A DNA stretch of 64,000 nt from an uncultured Anaerococcus sp. (GTDB lineage: Bacteria > Bacillota > Clostridia > Tissierellales > Peptoniphilaceae). The stretch covers positions 62,001 to 126,000 of the forward strand of contig NZ_CALTSY010000001.1 of the NCBI RefSeq assembly GCF_943908415.1, written 5' to 3'. Below the pieces are notes generated by a model. It ran no database searches, was not told where the DNA came from, and worked only from the letters and a program-made list of their open reading frames with translations. Below are positions 9,320 to 18,325 of this stretch, piece after piece (the first letter of the stretch is position 1; the number at the start of each line of letters is the position of its first letter). The translations under genes and the position numbers were made by a program.

Positions 9320-9559
9320 TTAACCATCTATGACTACTATCAAAGGAACACTTTCGCTTTCCCTATGAGCCCTAACTTCTTTTTCTATCCAAGCCTTAGT
9401 AGTTGTTGTCAGTATCAAAACTGCAAGATTATCATCTTTTATAGCTTCTTTAAATTCCAAAGCCATATCGCTTGAATTATTAACTAGGGTTCCTTCAATA
9501 GATCCAAGTCTAAACATTACTATAAGACTTGGATCATTAGTTAATATTTTTGCTTTCAT
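9320..9559 (-). CDS. atpF: V-type ATPase subunit F (rotor), short form
   Basis: Subunit F binds the D shaft and modulates ATPase activity. The 79 aa product shows the Rossmann-like start with FRLGSIEGTLV and the later ILTTTTKAWI and PLIVVID strands. The family is usually about 100 aa, so the flexible C-terminal helix is short or missing. Start and stop of neighbours are two bases apart from K, with no clear ribosome site, so translation is probably coupled to K. Confidence 0.86.
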   Translation of the reverse strand: MKAKILTNDPSLIVMFRLGSIEGTLVNNSSDMALEFKEAIKDDNLAVLILTTTTKAWIEKEVRAHRESESVPLIVVIDG

Positions 9560-9560
9560 C

Positions 9561-10007
9561 TTATGCGTTTAGGATTAGGATTGAGATGATAACACCAAAG
9601 ATTGCAATACCTTCTGCAAGACCAACAAAGATTATTGTACGTCCTAGTATTGATTGATCTTCAGATATAGCTCCAAGTGCTGCAGAACCTACTGTACCTA
9701 CAGCATAACCTGTACCAATTGTTGCAAGTCCTGTTGAAAGAGCAGCACCTATATATCTAAGTCCTTCTACATTACTTGCACTTTGTCCTGCAGCTGCAGC
9801 TGCATCAGTTGCTGCTGCTCTTGTGTTTGATGGTAGAAGTAAAACTAAAACCATAGCCATAATTGGAACAAATGTAGATAGATTTAATTTAAGAGCTCTT
9901 CTAATTTTATTTTTTGATGGGTCCTCATTTGTTTTTAGTAGGTATAAACCTGAATAAATTGTAATTACTACTACTGCTAATGCTAACATTCCTATTTTAA
10001 TAATCAT
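9561..10007 (-). CDS. atpK: V-type ATPase subunit K (membrane rotor proteolipid)
   Basis: The 148 aa proteolipid forms the ion-carrying ring. Four hydrophobic segments are visible (about 3-24, 44-60, 84-112, 122-147). The last two form the real c-type hairpin, rich in Gly/Ala, with the ion-binding Glu132 in GLAEGIAIFG. The first two resemble a membrane-targeting extension more than a second c-type hairpin. ATG at 10005-10007 follows AGAGGAAAAG; an earlier in-frame codon lies inside the I gene and is unlikely. Whether H+ or Na+ is carried cannot be decided here. Confidence 0.9.
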   Translation of the reverse strand: MIIKIGMLALAVVVITIYSGLYLLKTNEDPSKNKIRRALKLNLSTFVPIMAMVLVLLLPSNTRAAATDAAAAAGQSASNVEGLRYIGAALSTGLATIGTGYAVGTVGSAALGAISEDQSILGRTIIFVGLAEGIAIFGVIISILILNA

Positions 10008-10020
10008 ATTCTTTTCCTCT

Positions 10021-12111
10021 CTAATTGATTTCTTTCTTATTGATTGGTCTAAATAATCGACCATTTCCTTCATAATATTTGCTGAACATTTCGTAAAACT
10101 CTAGTCTTAAGCCTTGGATAAATACAATCATGCCCTCTAGACCTATGATGAGTAAATTTCCTAGAAGTAAGATTATGAATCCCCAGAAACCTCCTCCAGC
10201 AAGTTTTGCCATAACCTCAAAAGCCATATATAGACCCACATGGTTTATAGCGAATGCTCCTACTCTTGTAAATGAAACAAGATTTGAAAAAACTGATAAA
10301 AGTGCTTCTATTATAGAGAAAGAACTTTCAATATAATAATCACTCTTATTTGAATCATATAATTTATTTGAGCCTTCAATTTTTCTAGCGATTGGTTGCT
10401 TAAATATAATCATTATGATTGATATTACAAGCATAACAACACCAACTGGCATAGCTATAGGGCTTTTGTTTACAAGATTAAGAACGATGATTATAAATGA
10501 AAGCATCATAATCAATCCTGCTAGCCCTTCTTTACCAAAAATACCTTCTTCAATGTTATCTTGCTTACTTACCTTGTTGTAAATACCTATAATGTATGAA
10601 ATAATCATAAGTCCTACACCAAATGCAACTGAAGCAATAAGTACTGTCATAACATTGTCAAATGGTTTGATTAAAAGAGTTGGTATTACATCTTCCTTAC
10701 CAAAGAATGAACCATACATAAGTCCAAATATAGATGCTGAAATCCCTACTCTTTTAAGAAGAGCTCCATAAGTTTTGTTTTTCTTTGAAAGCCAAAAGCC
10801 TAAGGCTAAAAATACAAGTCCTTGACCTAAATCACCAAACATTAATCCATAAAGAAGCATGTAAGTTATTGCAAAAAATGGTGTTGGATCTACCTCATCA
10901 TATGATGGTGCACCATACATATTAACTAAATATTCAAAAGGTCTAAATATAGAATTATTCTTTAACCTTGTTGGTGGCTGTTCGCTAACTGTTTCAACAT
11001 CACGTGTTGTAACTGTTGTATTTTTATATTCATCTTCTAAAGACTCAAATTGGCTAAGTTCAGATTCAGGTACCCAGCCTGATAGATAAAAGTAATCTTG
11101 ACCTTTGGCCATATTATTTTTTAGTTCATTAGATTTTTTGGCATAGTCTAGGGAATATGATATATTGTCTAATACGTCCCCATATTGACTGTTAATCTGA
11201 TCTATTTGACTGTTTATTTTTTTAAGTTCATCCTCTGTTTTCTTAGCTTCTTGATCAATTTGTGAGATTTTAAAATTTTCTGGAAGCTCTTTATCTACAA
11301 ACCCTAATGTGTTTATAGATCTTGATACGTCTTTTTTAACTTTTTCTGGATAAACAAGTAAGTAGTTTTCCTCATCTGATTGAGACTTGTTATCTTTTTT
11401 TCGATTATCATCTTTAGGTTCTAGTTGCTTTTTATCTTGCTTAGACATTTTTGTCTGTGGATATTTCTCTGATAAAGCTTCTAGTTCGTTTAGCTTAGCT
11501 TTAGGAAGTTGTGCTGAGAAATAAAAATACTTATCTCCGTATGCCATACTGTTTGCATATTCATAAGCTTTCTTCTCAAATTCTATATTATAAGATAAAT
11601 TTTCTATAACATCACTATATTCATTTTTTATAGATTCAATTTTTTGATTAATAATATCCAAATCTTTATTAATACTTTCAAATTCATCCATAACTTTTTG
11701 CTCACTAATACCATCTGCTAGATCATTATCTACAAATCCTAATGAGTTTATAGTTCTACTTATATCTTTCTTAACCTTATGCGGATAAATCAAAAGATAA
11801 TTTTCTTTATCCTTTTCTAAACTATTATCATTATGTTTTTGCTTTTTTGGTTTAGATCCATTTGCTTTGTTTGATGAACCCATTTGCTTATCATAATATT
11901 TTTCATTTACATTTAAATCTTTATCAACTTCTATAATTTCGTCATCCATATCATTGTCATTGATATTATCAGATAAGCTCTTATCAGTAGTATAAAATGA
12001 ATTAATAGTTCTACTAATATCTCTTCTTACATTTTTAGCATGTCCAAGTAGATAATCTTCTTTATAGCCTAAATTAATATTATTTTGTGTGATTTGTTGA
12101 TTACCTGCCAT
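10021..12111 (-). CDS. atpI: V-type ATPase subunit I, membrane half with duplicated cytoplasmic lobe
   Basis: Subunit I is the stator (a-subunit). The C-terminal membrane part (about 405-696) is canonical: DPTPFFAITYMLLYGLMFGDLGQG, and the essential Arg616 in SFTRVGAF with His624. The N-terminal part is abnormal. The canonical second half of the cytoplasmic domain occurs twice (residues about 104-217 and 249-362), each starting NYLL.YP.KVKKD.SR.IN.LGFVD, plus a partial copy at 19-50. Lys/Asp/Asn-rich linkers (80-103, 221-248) separate them. The family's N-terminal start is missing here and is found in the upstream gene. The start ATG follows AAGGAAAT. Confidence 0.88.
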   Translation of the reverse strand: MAGNQQITQNNINLGYKEDYLLGHAKNVRRDISRTINSFYTTDKSLSDNINDNDMDDEIIEVDKDLNVNEKYYDKQMGSSNKANGSKPKKQKHNDNSLEKDKENYLLIYPHKVKKDISRTINSLGFVDNDLADGISEQKVMDEFESINKDLDIINQKIESIKNEYSDVIENLSYNIEFEKKAYEYANSMAYGDKYFYFSAQLPKAKLNELEALSEKYPQTKMSKQDKKQLEPKDDNRKKDNKSQSDEENYLLVYPEKVKKDVSRSINTLGFVDKELPENFKISQIDQEAKKTEDELKKINSQIDQINSQYGDVLDNISYSLDYAKKSNELKNNMAKGQDYFYLSGWVPESELSQFESLEDEYKNTTVTTRDVETVSEQPPTRLKNNSIFRPFEYLVNMYGAPSYDEVDPTPFFAITYMLLYGLMFGDLGQGLVFLALGFWLSKKNKTYGALLKRVGISASIFGLMYGSFFGKEDVIPTLLIKPFDNVMTVLIASVAFGVGLMIISYIIGIYNKVSKQDNIEEGIFGKEGLAGLIMMLSFIIIVLNLVNKSPIAMPVGVVMLVISIIMIIFKQPIARKIEGSNKLYDSNKSDYYIESSFSIIEALLSVFSNLVSFTRVGAFAINHVGLYMAFEVMAKLAGGGFWGFIILLLGNLLIIGLEGMIVFIQGLRLEFYEMFSKYYEGNGRLFRPINKKEIN
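11026..11367 (-). repeat. Subunit I lobe repeat, copy 2
   Basis: This encodes residues 249-362 of the I gene, running from NYLLVYPEKVKKDVSRS to the GWVPESEL strand that leads into the membrane domain. It is the copy in canonical position. It is alignable along its length with copy 1, with a 145-codon offset. Confidence 0.8.
11461..11802 (-). repeat. Subunit I lobe repeat, copy 1
   Basis: This encodes residues 104-217, from NYLLIYPHKVKKDISRT through a coiled coil (about 135-185) to YFYFSAQLPKAKLNEL. It matches copy 2 segment by segment (YFYLSGWVPESELSQF), including the coiled coil and the final strand. The two have diverged at DNA level, so the duplication is not recent. Confidence 0.8.
11962..12057 (-). 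repeat. Subunit I lobe repeat, degenerate partial copy
   Basis: This encodes residues 19-50: DYLLGHAKNVRRDISRTINS matches the first 20 residues of copies 1 and 2 and then decays into an acidic stretch. It lacks the coiled coil and the last strand. Confidence 0.65.
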
Positions 12112-12128
12112 TTCTATATCATATTTCC

Positions 12129-13007
12129 TTAATTACTTTTATCATCGATTAAATAATCGACTACCTTATTTACAACTTCATCTTTATACTGTTTATATAT
12201 ATTGTCCATGAAATTAATCCTTGATTGATACTTAGCATTTATTTCATTAGCTTTATCATTAGCATTGCTCATAATATCATCATAAATTTTATTTGACTCT
12301 TCTTTAGTCTTGCTATCATATTCTTGGTCAAGGCTTAGTGATACTTTTCTAGTATTATCCTTTTCATTTTCAAGAACATTGTCTGTTTGAGTATTAAGTT
12401 TATAGGTCGCCTCATCTAAAGAGTATATTTCTTCAAGTGCATTTAAACTTGCCCTATCAACATCATCATCTAAGTGAATGATTAATGAAGGTATATTCTC
12501 ATAATTATTTTTAAGGATGAAACGTCCATCTTCTGTAACTGCTCCATATCTATAATCAAAATATTTTAAATTTTGAATTTTCTCAATATCTATATTGTAA
12601 TCTTTTAAAAGATCTATGTTTTGCTTATAAAGACTTAGTTGTTTAGATTTCTCTTCCAACTCTTCTTTTTTATCAAGTAAAGATTTTAGCTCATCATACA
12701 AAGCATTTACTCTACTGTGACTAACTAATTCTCCATTAGAATCATCAGCTAAGTTTAAAGAGTTTTTTAACTCTTCAAGTTTTTCTAAATAGCCATCTTC
12801 ATTTTTACTAAAACCTGATAACTTATTAATATCTTCTGTAATATCAATATTTTCAGCACTAGCTGTAATATTGAATGTTCTATTGGTAACTTGGTTAAAG
12901 GCATCAACTGGTTCGATGTCTCCAATTTTTATAACATCCTCAAGGAAATTATCTAAGTTATCAATGTCTGATATCATATTTACCAGATACATTTTTTCAA
13001 CTGCCAT
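12129..13007 (-). CDS. V-type ATPase subunit I N-terminal half fused to a subunit G-like tail
   Basis: The 292 aa protein begins AVEKMYLVNMISDIDNLDNFLED like the first strand of subunit I. It continues with the family's coiled coil (about 72-130) and NLKYFDYRYGAV (146-157) up to IPSLIIHLDDD (172-182). It then stops following subunit I just where the next gene picks up with NYLLIYP. Residues about 212-292 form a charged helix ending YKQYKDEVVNKVVDYLID, which resembles the end of peripheral-stalk subunit G/H; the operon has no separate G gene. The fusion is an inference from weak similarity plus context. It sits 2 bases after C and 17 before I. Confidence 0.68.
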   Translation of the reverse strand: MAVEKMYLVNMISDIDNLDNFLEDVIKIGDIEPVDAFNQVTNRTFNITASAENIDITEDINKLSGFSKNEDGYLEKLEELKNSLNLADDSNGELVSHSRVNALYDELKSLLDKKEELEEKSKQLSLYKQNIDLLKDYNIDIEKIQNLKYFDYRYGAVTEDGRFILKNNYENIPSLIIHLDDDVDRASLNALEEIYSLDEATYKLNTQTDNVLENEKDNTRKVSLSLDQEYDSKTKEESNKIYDDIMSNANDKANEINAKYQSRINFMDNIYKQYKDEVVNKVVDYLIDDKSN

Positions 13008-13009
13008 TA

Positions 13010-13990
13010 TTACCTCACTATCAAATATTCCATACGTTCGTCTGGTGTGAAACTATCATCGAGCTCTAATAAAGCTTCTATATTCTCAAATCCAATAAAT
13101 ATCATATTCATAGCGGAAATTACATAAAGGATATCTGAATCTTGACGGGTTATTTCACCCCTATACATTTTTAGTTTCCATTTATAAATTTGCTTATGAA
13201 TGTGATACTTATCTTCAAATAGATTTTTGTATTTACTAGATTCCATTTTTTTTAAGAAATCATCTTTTGATAAAAGTGCTAACTCCTTAAGTCTTTGACC
13301 ATTAAAAGTATTTCCACCTTCTATTAAGAAGTTAAATACATCACCGTCATTTAAGTTATAGTAGGACTTTAACCTATAAAGCATCTCGAAATTTAATAAG
13401 TTTATCTCTTCTCCCAAGAATTTTTCTATGAGATTACGCTCTTTTAATAAAAATTTCTTGGCAAGTTTAAGAAGACTTCTATAATAAAATTTCATAAGTG
13501 CATTCGATGATAAAAATATTAATGAATCTCTTTCCATGTTTTTGTTCAAAAATGGTAATAAAATCCTATAATATCTACTATCCTTATTAGATTCTATAAA
13601 AGTTTCCAAAGTCATATTTTCTTCAAGATGAAAGTTAGCTGATAATGGATTGGTTGAGAATCCTAAATAGTTACTTTCAAAATTATTATTTACTAAAGAT
13701 TCAATAATCTCTTGTAAAAATAATATTTCATATTTCGAAAAATAAAGATTGAAAAATTGACTTTCAAGGCCTTGTAAGAAATAATCTATACTTTTTAGTT
13801 CTGCATACATATTTCTAAATCCAGCTACCTCTAAAGTTTTTTTATCTGCTTTATTGTCTATTGGAGGATACTTTTTAGATAAGATGTCAATCTTTTTTGA
13901 TAGATCACTTTCATTTGCCAGACTGAGATATAGGTCCTTATCGGGAATCTTTCCCATTTTAGCCTTTGCTTTTACTAATACATCTCTCAT
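13010..13990 (-). CDS. atpC: V-type ATPase subunit C (d-type, rotor-ring adaptor)
   Basis: Subunit C (equivalent to eukaryotic d) couples the D/F shaft to the K ring. The 326 aa all-helical protein has the expected length and begins with AKAKMGKIPDKDLYLSLA; EILFLQEIIE and DFLKKMESSKYKNLFE fit family positions. ATG follows GAGAAAAGAGGCGATAA. It is the first gene of the operon, although the family more often lies between E and F. The preceding 100 bases (13991-14090) are A/T rich; I could not settle on a promoter there. Confidence 0.87.
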   Translation of the reverse strand: MRDVLVKAKAKMGKIPDKDLYLSLANESDLSKKIDILSKKYPPIDNKADKKTLEVAGFRNMYAELKSIDYFLQGLESQFFNLYFSKYEILFLQEIIESLVNNNFESNYLGFSTNPLSANFHLEENMTLETFIESNKDSRYYRILLPFLNKNMERDSLIFLSSNALMKFYYRSLLKLAKKFLLKERNLIEKFLGEEINLLNFEMLYRLKSYYNLNDGDVFNFLIEGGNTFNGQRLKELALLSKDDFLKKMESSKYKNLFEDKYHIHKQIYKWKLKMYRGEITRQDSDILYVISAMNMIFIGFENIEALLELDDSFTPDERMEYLIVR

Positions 13991-14090
13991 TTATCGCCTC
14001 TTTTCTCCCTTAACATTAAAATAATAACACTATCAAAATAACAATTAAAGGCTAATGAATAATTTATATTTTTTATAAATTAATTGATTA

Positions 14091-15446
14091 TTAGTTAACT
14101 AATTGCCCTGATATAGTAAATGAGGTATTATCTGTAATCTTAACTTTTACAATTTGCCCAATTAAATCTTTTGGAGCCTTTACATGAACTAACTTGTAGG
14201 TATCTGTTCTACCTGTCAAAATTTCAGAATTATTCTTTGATTCTGATTCAAGTAAAACTTCTACTGTACGTCCTATATATTCCTTATTTTTTTTATTAAA
14301 GGTTGGATAGAGTTCATCTAATAACCTTTGAAATCTATCTTGAACAATTTCATCATCAATAGTTGGATACTTAGCTGCTACTGTCTTAGGTCTTGGTGAA
14401 TATTTGAATGTAAATGCTGAATCAAAACCTACTTCTCGACAAGCCCTTAAGGTTTGTTGAAAGTCTTCCTCTGTTTCTGTGGGAAATCCTACTATTATAT
14501 CAGTTGATAATCCGATTCCTGGGATTTCTTCTTTTAGTTTATTTGCTCTTTCTAGATATCTTTCAATTGTATAATGTCTATTCATCTTTTTGAGTACATC
14601 ATTTGATCCAGATTGCATAGGTAAGTGGAAGTAATTGCATACATTATCATTGTCTCTAATTACTTCTATTAGCTCATCTGATAAGTCCTTAGGATGACTT
14701 GAAGTAAATCTTAATCTTTCAACTCCAGGAATTTTTGCAACTCGTGCTAATAACTCAGGGAAGGTAAAATCATAATTTGCTTTATTACCATAAGAATTTA
14801 CATTTTGTCCAAGTAGTGTAAATTCCTTAAAGCCTTGTTCTGTTAAGTATTCCACTTCTTCAATAATCGTATATGGGCGTCTTGATTCTTCACGACCTCT
14901 TGATTCTGGAACTATACAATAGGTGCAATAATTATCGCAGCCACGCATAATGTTTACATAAGCTTGAAAATAATTGGTGGCATTGTATTTTTCAAAGTCA
15001 TCTTTCACATCATCTGTAGATATATCAACAACCCTTTCATTTGTTTCTAAATATCTAAATACTAAGTCAGCTAAAGAATTTATATTTTTTGTTCCAAAAA
15101 TAATATCAACTTCATCATGTTTATCTATTATTACCTGCCTAGCTGTTGAAGTTTGCATCATACATCCTGATACTGCAATAATCTTTTCTGGGTTTTCCTT
15201 TTTTAGTTTCTTAAGGGATGAAACTTGTCCGTATAGCTTAAGTTCAGCATTTTCACGAACTAGACATGTATTAAATAATATAAAATCTGCATCTTCTCTA
15301 TTATCTGTGTATGTGTAACCTAAATCCTCTAATATATAGGAAATTCTTTCAGAGTCGTGTTCATTCATTTGACATCCAAATGTGGTTATGTTGTAGGTTT
15401 TACCTTCAAAATAGTCTTTATATTTTTCTTTTTGTAGTGTTTGCAT
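14091..15446 (-). CDS. miaB: tRNA-2-methylthio-N6-isopentenyladenosine synthase (radical SAM methylthiotransferase)
   Basis: MiaB adds the methylthio group to i6A37 of tRNAs that read UNN codons. The N-terminal UPF0004 domain has Cys ligands in TFGCQMNEHDSE, FNTCLVR and VSGCMMQ. The radical SAM motif CxxxCxxC is RGCDNYCTYCIVP, and a TRAM domain closes the protein (about 380-451). The 451 aa length is normal. ATG follows AGTGAGGAT. A terminator hairpin lies only 15 bases upstream of the start, so expression depends on read-through or an overlapping promoter. Confidence 0.95.
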   Translation of the reverse strand: MQTLQKEKYKDYFEGKTYNITTFGCQMNEHDSERISYILEDLGYTYTDNREDADFILFNTCLVRENAELKLYGQVSSLKKLKKENPEKIIAVSGCMMQTSTARQVIIDKHDEVDIIFGTKNINSLADLVFRYLETNERVVDISTDDVKDDFEKYNATNYFQAYVNIMRGCDNYCTYCIVPESRGREESRRPYTIIEEVEYLTEQGFKEFTLLGQNVNSYGNKANYDFTFPELLARVAKIPGVERLRFTSSHPKDLSDELIEVIRDNDNVCNYFHLPMQSGSNDVLKKMNRHYTIERYLERANKLKEEIPGIGLSTDIIVGFPTETEEDFQQTLRACREVGFDSAFTFKYSPRPKTVAAKYPTIDDEIVQDRFQRLLDELYPTFNKKNKEYIGRTVEVLLESESKNNSEILTGRTDTYKLVHVKAPKDLIGQIVKVKITDNTSFTISGQLVN

Positions 15447-15455
15447 ATATCCTCA

Positions 15456-15488
15456 CTTAAAAAGAAGATGACCGAAATCATCTTCTTT
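15456..15488 (-). terminator. Terminator after ispH-rpsA, in front of miaB
   Basis: A perfect 11-base-pair stem (15461-15471 with 15478-15488) with the 6-base loop CCGAAA is followed on the minus strand by five T. It ends 15 bases before the miaB ATG. Confidence 0.8.
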
Positions 15489-15525
15489 AATTTTATTTAT
15501 ATAGAAATTTTAATTATGATAAATC

Positions 15526-17724
15526 TTAATATTCAATTTCTTCTTCATCAGAATCAGCATCGTCAGCTGCTTGATCTTCTCTTGTAACTTCATCATCAGA
15601 TTCTAAAGTTACAATATCTTCATCAATACTAGAATCTTCACTAATTGCTTCATCTTCATCTGAAATAAGGTCTGATGATCCACCTTGTGCAGATAGTGCT
15701 TGTTCTAGTAAATTTCCAAGATTGTTATTTAAATCATCATCTGAACTAAAGTTTGATGAATTATTTCTTTCAGGTCTTCTTCTTGGTCTATTTTCGTTTC
15801 TTCTGTGGTTATTATTATCTCTTCTTGGTTTTCTTTCTGATCTTTCTGGAGCTTCTTCAAGTTGTTTGATTGATAAACCGATTTTTTCTTCTTCTTTATC
15901 TAAAGAAATGATTTTAACTTCGATTTCATCACCTAGATTTAATCTATCAGATGGTTTATCAACGTGATCCCAAGAAATTTCTGATACGTGTACTAATCCT
16001 TCAACGCCATCAGCTACTTCTACAAAAGCACCAAAGTCAAGTAAGTTAACAACTTTACCATTAACAACGTCACCAACTTCGTGTTCTTTTACAAATGAAT
16101 CAAATGGTTTATCTAATAGTTGTTTACGACCAAGTGAAATTCTGTTTTTCTCTTTATTGAGTTTAAGAATTTTTACTTCAATTGTATCTCCAACGTTAAG
16201 AACATCTGATGGAACTTCTACTCTAGACCATGCTATATCAGATACATGTAATAGTCCATCAAGACCATTTACTTCTACAAAAGCACCAAAGTCTGTAAGT
16301 CTTGCTACTTCACCTTCGATTACTTGGCCTTCTTCAAGGTCATCCCATCTATCTTCTAGTTCATCTTCAAGTACATCTTTACGAGATAAAACTAATCTAT
16401 TTTTACGTTCATCAATTGATACGATTTTAAGATCCCAAGTTTCACCAACAAATTTTTTGAAGTTTTTAACAAAGTATGTTGCTATTTGGCTAGCTGGAAC
16501 AAATCCGCTGATACCATTAACATCGACTGTAAGTCCACCCTTGTTAAATCCTGAAACTGTACCTTCAACTAATTCTTCATTTTCGTATTTTTCAATAAGT
16601 TCTTTCCAGCTTTTCATGCCTTGAACTCTTTTTGTTGATAAAGCTACATTACCTTCACCATCATCAAGTTTAATTACATAAACATCTACTTCGCTTCCAA
16701 CTTCAAAATGATCTTTAGGATTTTCTCTTTCTTCTTCTGTCATTTCATTAAGTTTTATGATACCGTCTGCGCGATATTGAATGTCAACAAAAACCTCATC
16801 TTCTTTCACATCAATTACTGTTCCTGTTACAATATCTTTTGGATAGATTCTCTTTAAACTATCTTCAAGACTATTCATAAAATCTTCTTTTGTAAATTCG
16901 TCCATCTTTCTTACTACCTCCTCAATAATCTCATCAGGTGTCGAAGCACCAGCGATTATTCCAATTTTATTAAATTTAGAGAGCTTTTGCAAAGGTAGAT
17001 CTTTAACAGTCTCAATCCTAAAAACATTTTTATTATACTTACTCGCTACTTGATATAGCTTGTTAGTATTAGAACTATTAAAACCACCAACTACAATCAT
17101 GCAATCAACCTCGCTAGATAAGTTTGCTGCCGAATCTTGTCTTAGCTTAGTAGCATTACATATTGTGTTTTCTATTACTACACTACCATTATTTTCTTTG
17201 AGCGTATTTGCAATATTATAGTAAAAATCCTCTCTATTTGTAGTTTGACTTACAACATAGATAGGCATATCACTTTTAACATTTTTTGCTTCAGTCTCAT
17301 CTGTTACTATTATACCATTTTTTAGATAAGAGTCCATAGCTTTTATCTCTGGATGTTCTCTATCACCAACTATTACAACTTGATATCCCTCATCCTCTTT
17401 TTTAATAATTTTTTTATATATATTTGATAAAACTGGACAAGTTGCATCTAAAATTTTATTGCCATTTTCTATCAATGTTCTTTTTAAGTCTGCGCTTTCC
17501 CCATGAGCCCTTATGACAATTAAAGAGTCTTTGATTTTTAGAGCCTCTTTACGATCTAAAGGCTTAAGTCCAGCTTTTTCATAGCTTTCTACTAGCTGTG
17601 GATTATGGATTAAGGGGCCTAAGCTATATTTATTCTTGCTGGAATTTAAAGCTTTATCAGCTAATTCAACAGATCTTTTTACTCCAAAGCAAAAACCTGA
17701 GTTTTCTGCTATTATAATTTCCAT
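15526..17724 (-). CDS. ispH-rpsA: IspH (HMBPP reductase) fused to ribosomal protein S1
   Basis: The N-terminal domain (1-about 280) is 4-hydroxy-3-methylbut-2-enyl diphosphate reductase, last step of the MEP isoprenoid pathway. The 4Fe-4S ligands are Cys12 (GFCFGVKR), Cys96 (DATCP) and Cys189, with His40, His73 and His124 at substrate-binding positions. Four S1 OB-fold repeats follow (about 298-365, 383-450, 467-537, 552-622; GLLHVSDI and GLVHVSEI are visible). The tail is Arg/Asn-rich (630-665) and then strongly acidic (685-732). This fusion is known from Clostridia. The gene lies in the usual cmk-plsC-ispH order. Confidence 0.96.
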   Translation of the reverse strand: MEIIIAENSGFCFGVKRSVELADKALNSSKNKYSLGPLIHNPQLVESYEKAGLKPLDRKEALKIKDSLIVIRAHGESADLKRTLIENGNKILDATCPVLSNIYKKIIKKEDEGYQVVIVGDREHPEIKAMDSYLKNGIIVTDETEAKNVKSDMPIYVVSQTTNREDFYYNIANTLKENNGSVVIENTICNATKLRQDSAANLSSEVDCMIVVGGFNSSNTNKLYQVASKYNKNVFRIETVKDLPLQKLSKFNKIGIIAGASTPDEIIEEVVRKMDEFTKEDFMNSLEDSLKRIYPKDIVTGTVIDVKEDEVFVDIQYRADGIIKLNEMTEEERENPKDHFEVGSEVDVYVIKLDDGEGNVALSTKRVQGMKSWKELIEKYENEELVEGTVSGFNKGGLTVDVNGISGFVPASQIATYFVKNFKKFVGETWDLKIVSIDERKNRLVLSRKDVLEDELEDRWDDLEEGQVIEGEVARLTDFGAFVEVNGLDGLLHVSDIAWSRVEVPSDVLNVGDTIEVKILKLNKEKNRISLGRKQLLDKPFDSFVKEHEVGDVVNGKVVNLLDFGAFVEVADGVEGLVHVSEISWDHVDKPSDRLNLGDEIEVKIISLDKEEEKIGLSIKQLEEAPERSERKPRRDNNNHRRNENRPRRRPERNNSSNFSSDDDLNNNLGNLLEQALSAQGGSSDLISDEDEAISEDSSIDEDIVTLESDDEVTREDQAADDADSDEEEIEY

Positions 17725-17737
17725 TTATACCTCTTTC

Positions 17738-18325
17738 TTAATTCAGTTTACTTTTATAAATACCTTGATAAATTTCATCTGTAATCTTTACCATTGCTTC
17801 TTTAGATTTTAAAGAAAGGTAGCTATCTATTTCTATTGGTTTATTTATTTTAACTATTGTCTTTGAAAAAGGTTTATAAGTTGAAATAACTTCTACTGGA
17901 ACTAGGTCACATTTGGCCTTTAAAGCAATATAGGCAACTCCTTCTTTAAGATTGCTTCTAGATACTTCACTTACCCTTTTTCCTTCTGGAAATATCCCAA
18001 CAGTTTGGTCGTCATTTAAAAGACCAATCGCATATTTCATAGCCTTTAAATCTCTTCCTTCTCTATTTATAGGAAATACTCCTATAGCTTTGACTAAATG
18101 CCTTACTAAGGGTATTTCAAACAGTTCCTTTTTTCCCATAAAACGTATAGGCCAAGTCATAGCCATTGCAATAAATATAGGATCCCAATTAGACCAGTGA
18201 TTGGCGCAGAGTATAAAACCATTATTTTCGGGCAAATTTTCATATCCTTCAACTTCTAATCTATACAAAGGCCTTATAAAAATTTTTGCCACTATTCTTA
18301 AAAATCTATATAACATCATTTTCAT
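17738..18325 (-). CDS. plsC: 1-acyl-sn-glycerol-3-phosphate acyltransferase
   Basis: This membrane-associated enzyme makes phosphatidic acid. The 195 aa protein has the catalytic HX4D motif NHWSNWD (His43, Asp48), the substrate motif FPEGKR near 115, and a hydrophobic N-terminus. It overlaps the end of cmk by 20 bases. Three in-frame ATG codons lie within the first four codons (residues 1, 3, 4), and the ribosome site is poor, so the exact start is uncertain by a few residues. Confidence 0.93.
   Translation of the reverse strand: MKMMLYRFLRIVAKIFIRPLYRLEVEGYENLPENNGFILCANHWSNWDPIFIAMAMTWPIRFMGKKELFEIPLVRHLVKAIGVFPINREGRDLKAMKYAIGLLNDDQTVGIFPEGKRVSEVSRSNLKEGVAYIALKAKCDLVPVEVISTYKPFSKTIVKINKPIEIDSYLSLKSKEAMVKITDEIYQGIYKSKLN

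Noticed and set aside
9561..10007. Subunit K as a novel proteolipid with an extra hairpin
   Set aside because: A hydrophobic N-terminal extension before a single c-type hairpin is, from memory, seen in other Clostridia; the ion-binding Glu is normal.
15526..17724. IspH-S1 chain as an annotation or assembly artefact
   Set aside because: The frame is continuous, and the same fusion is well known in Clostridia.
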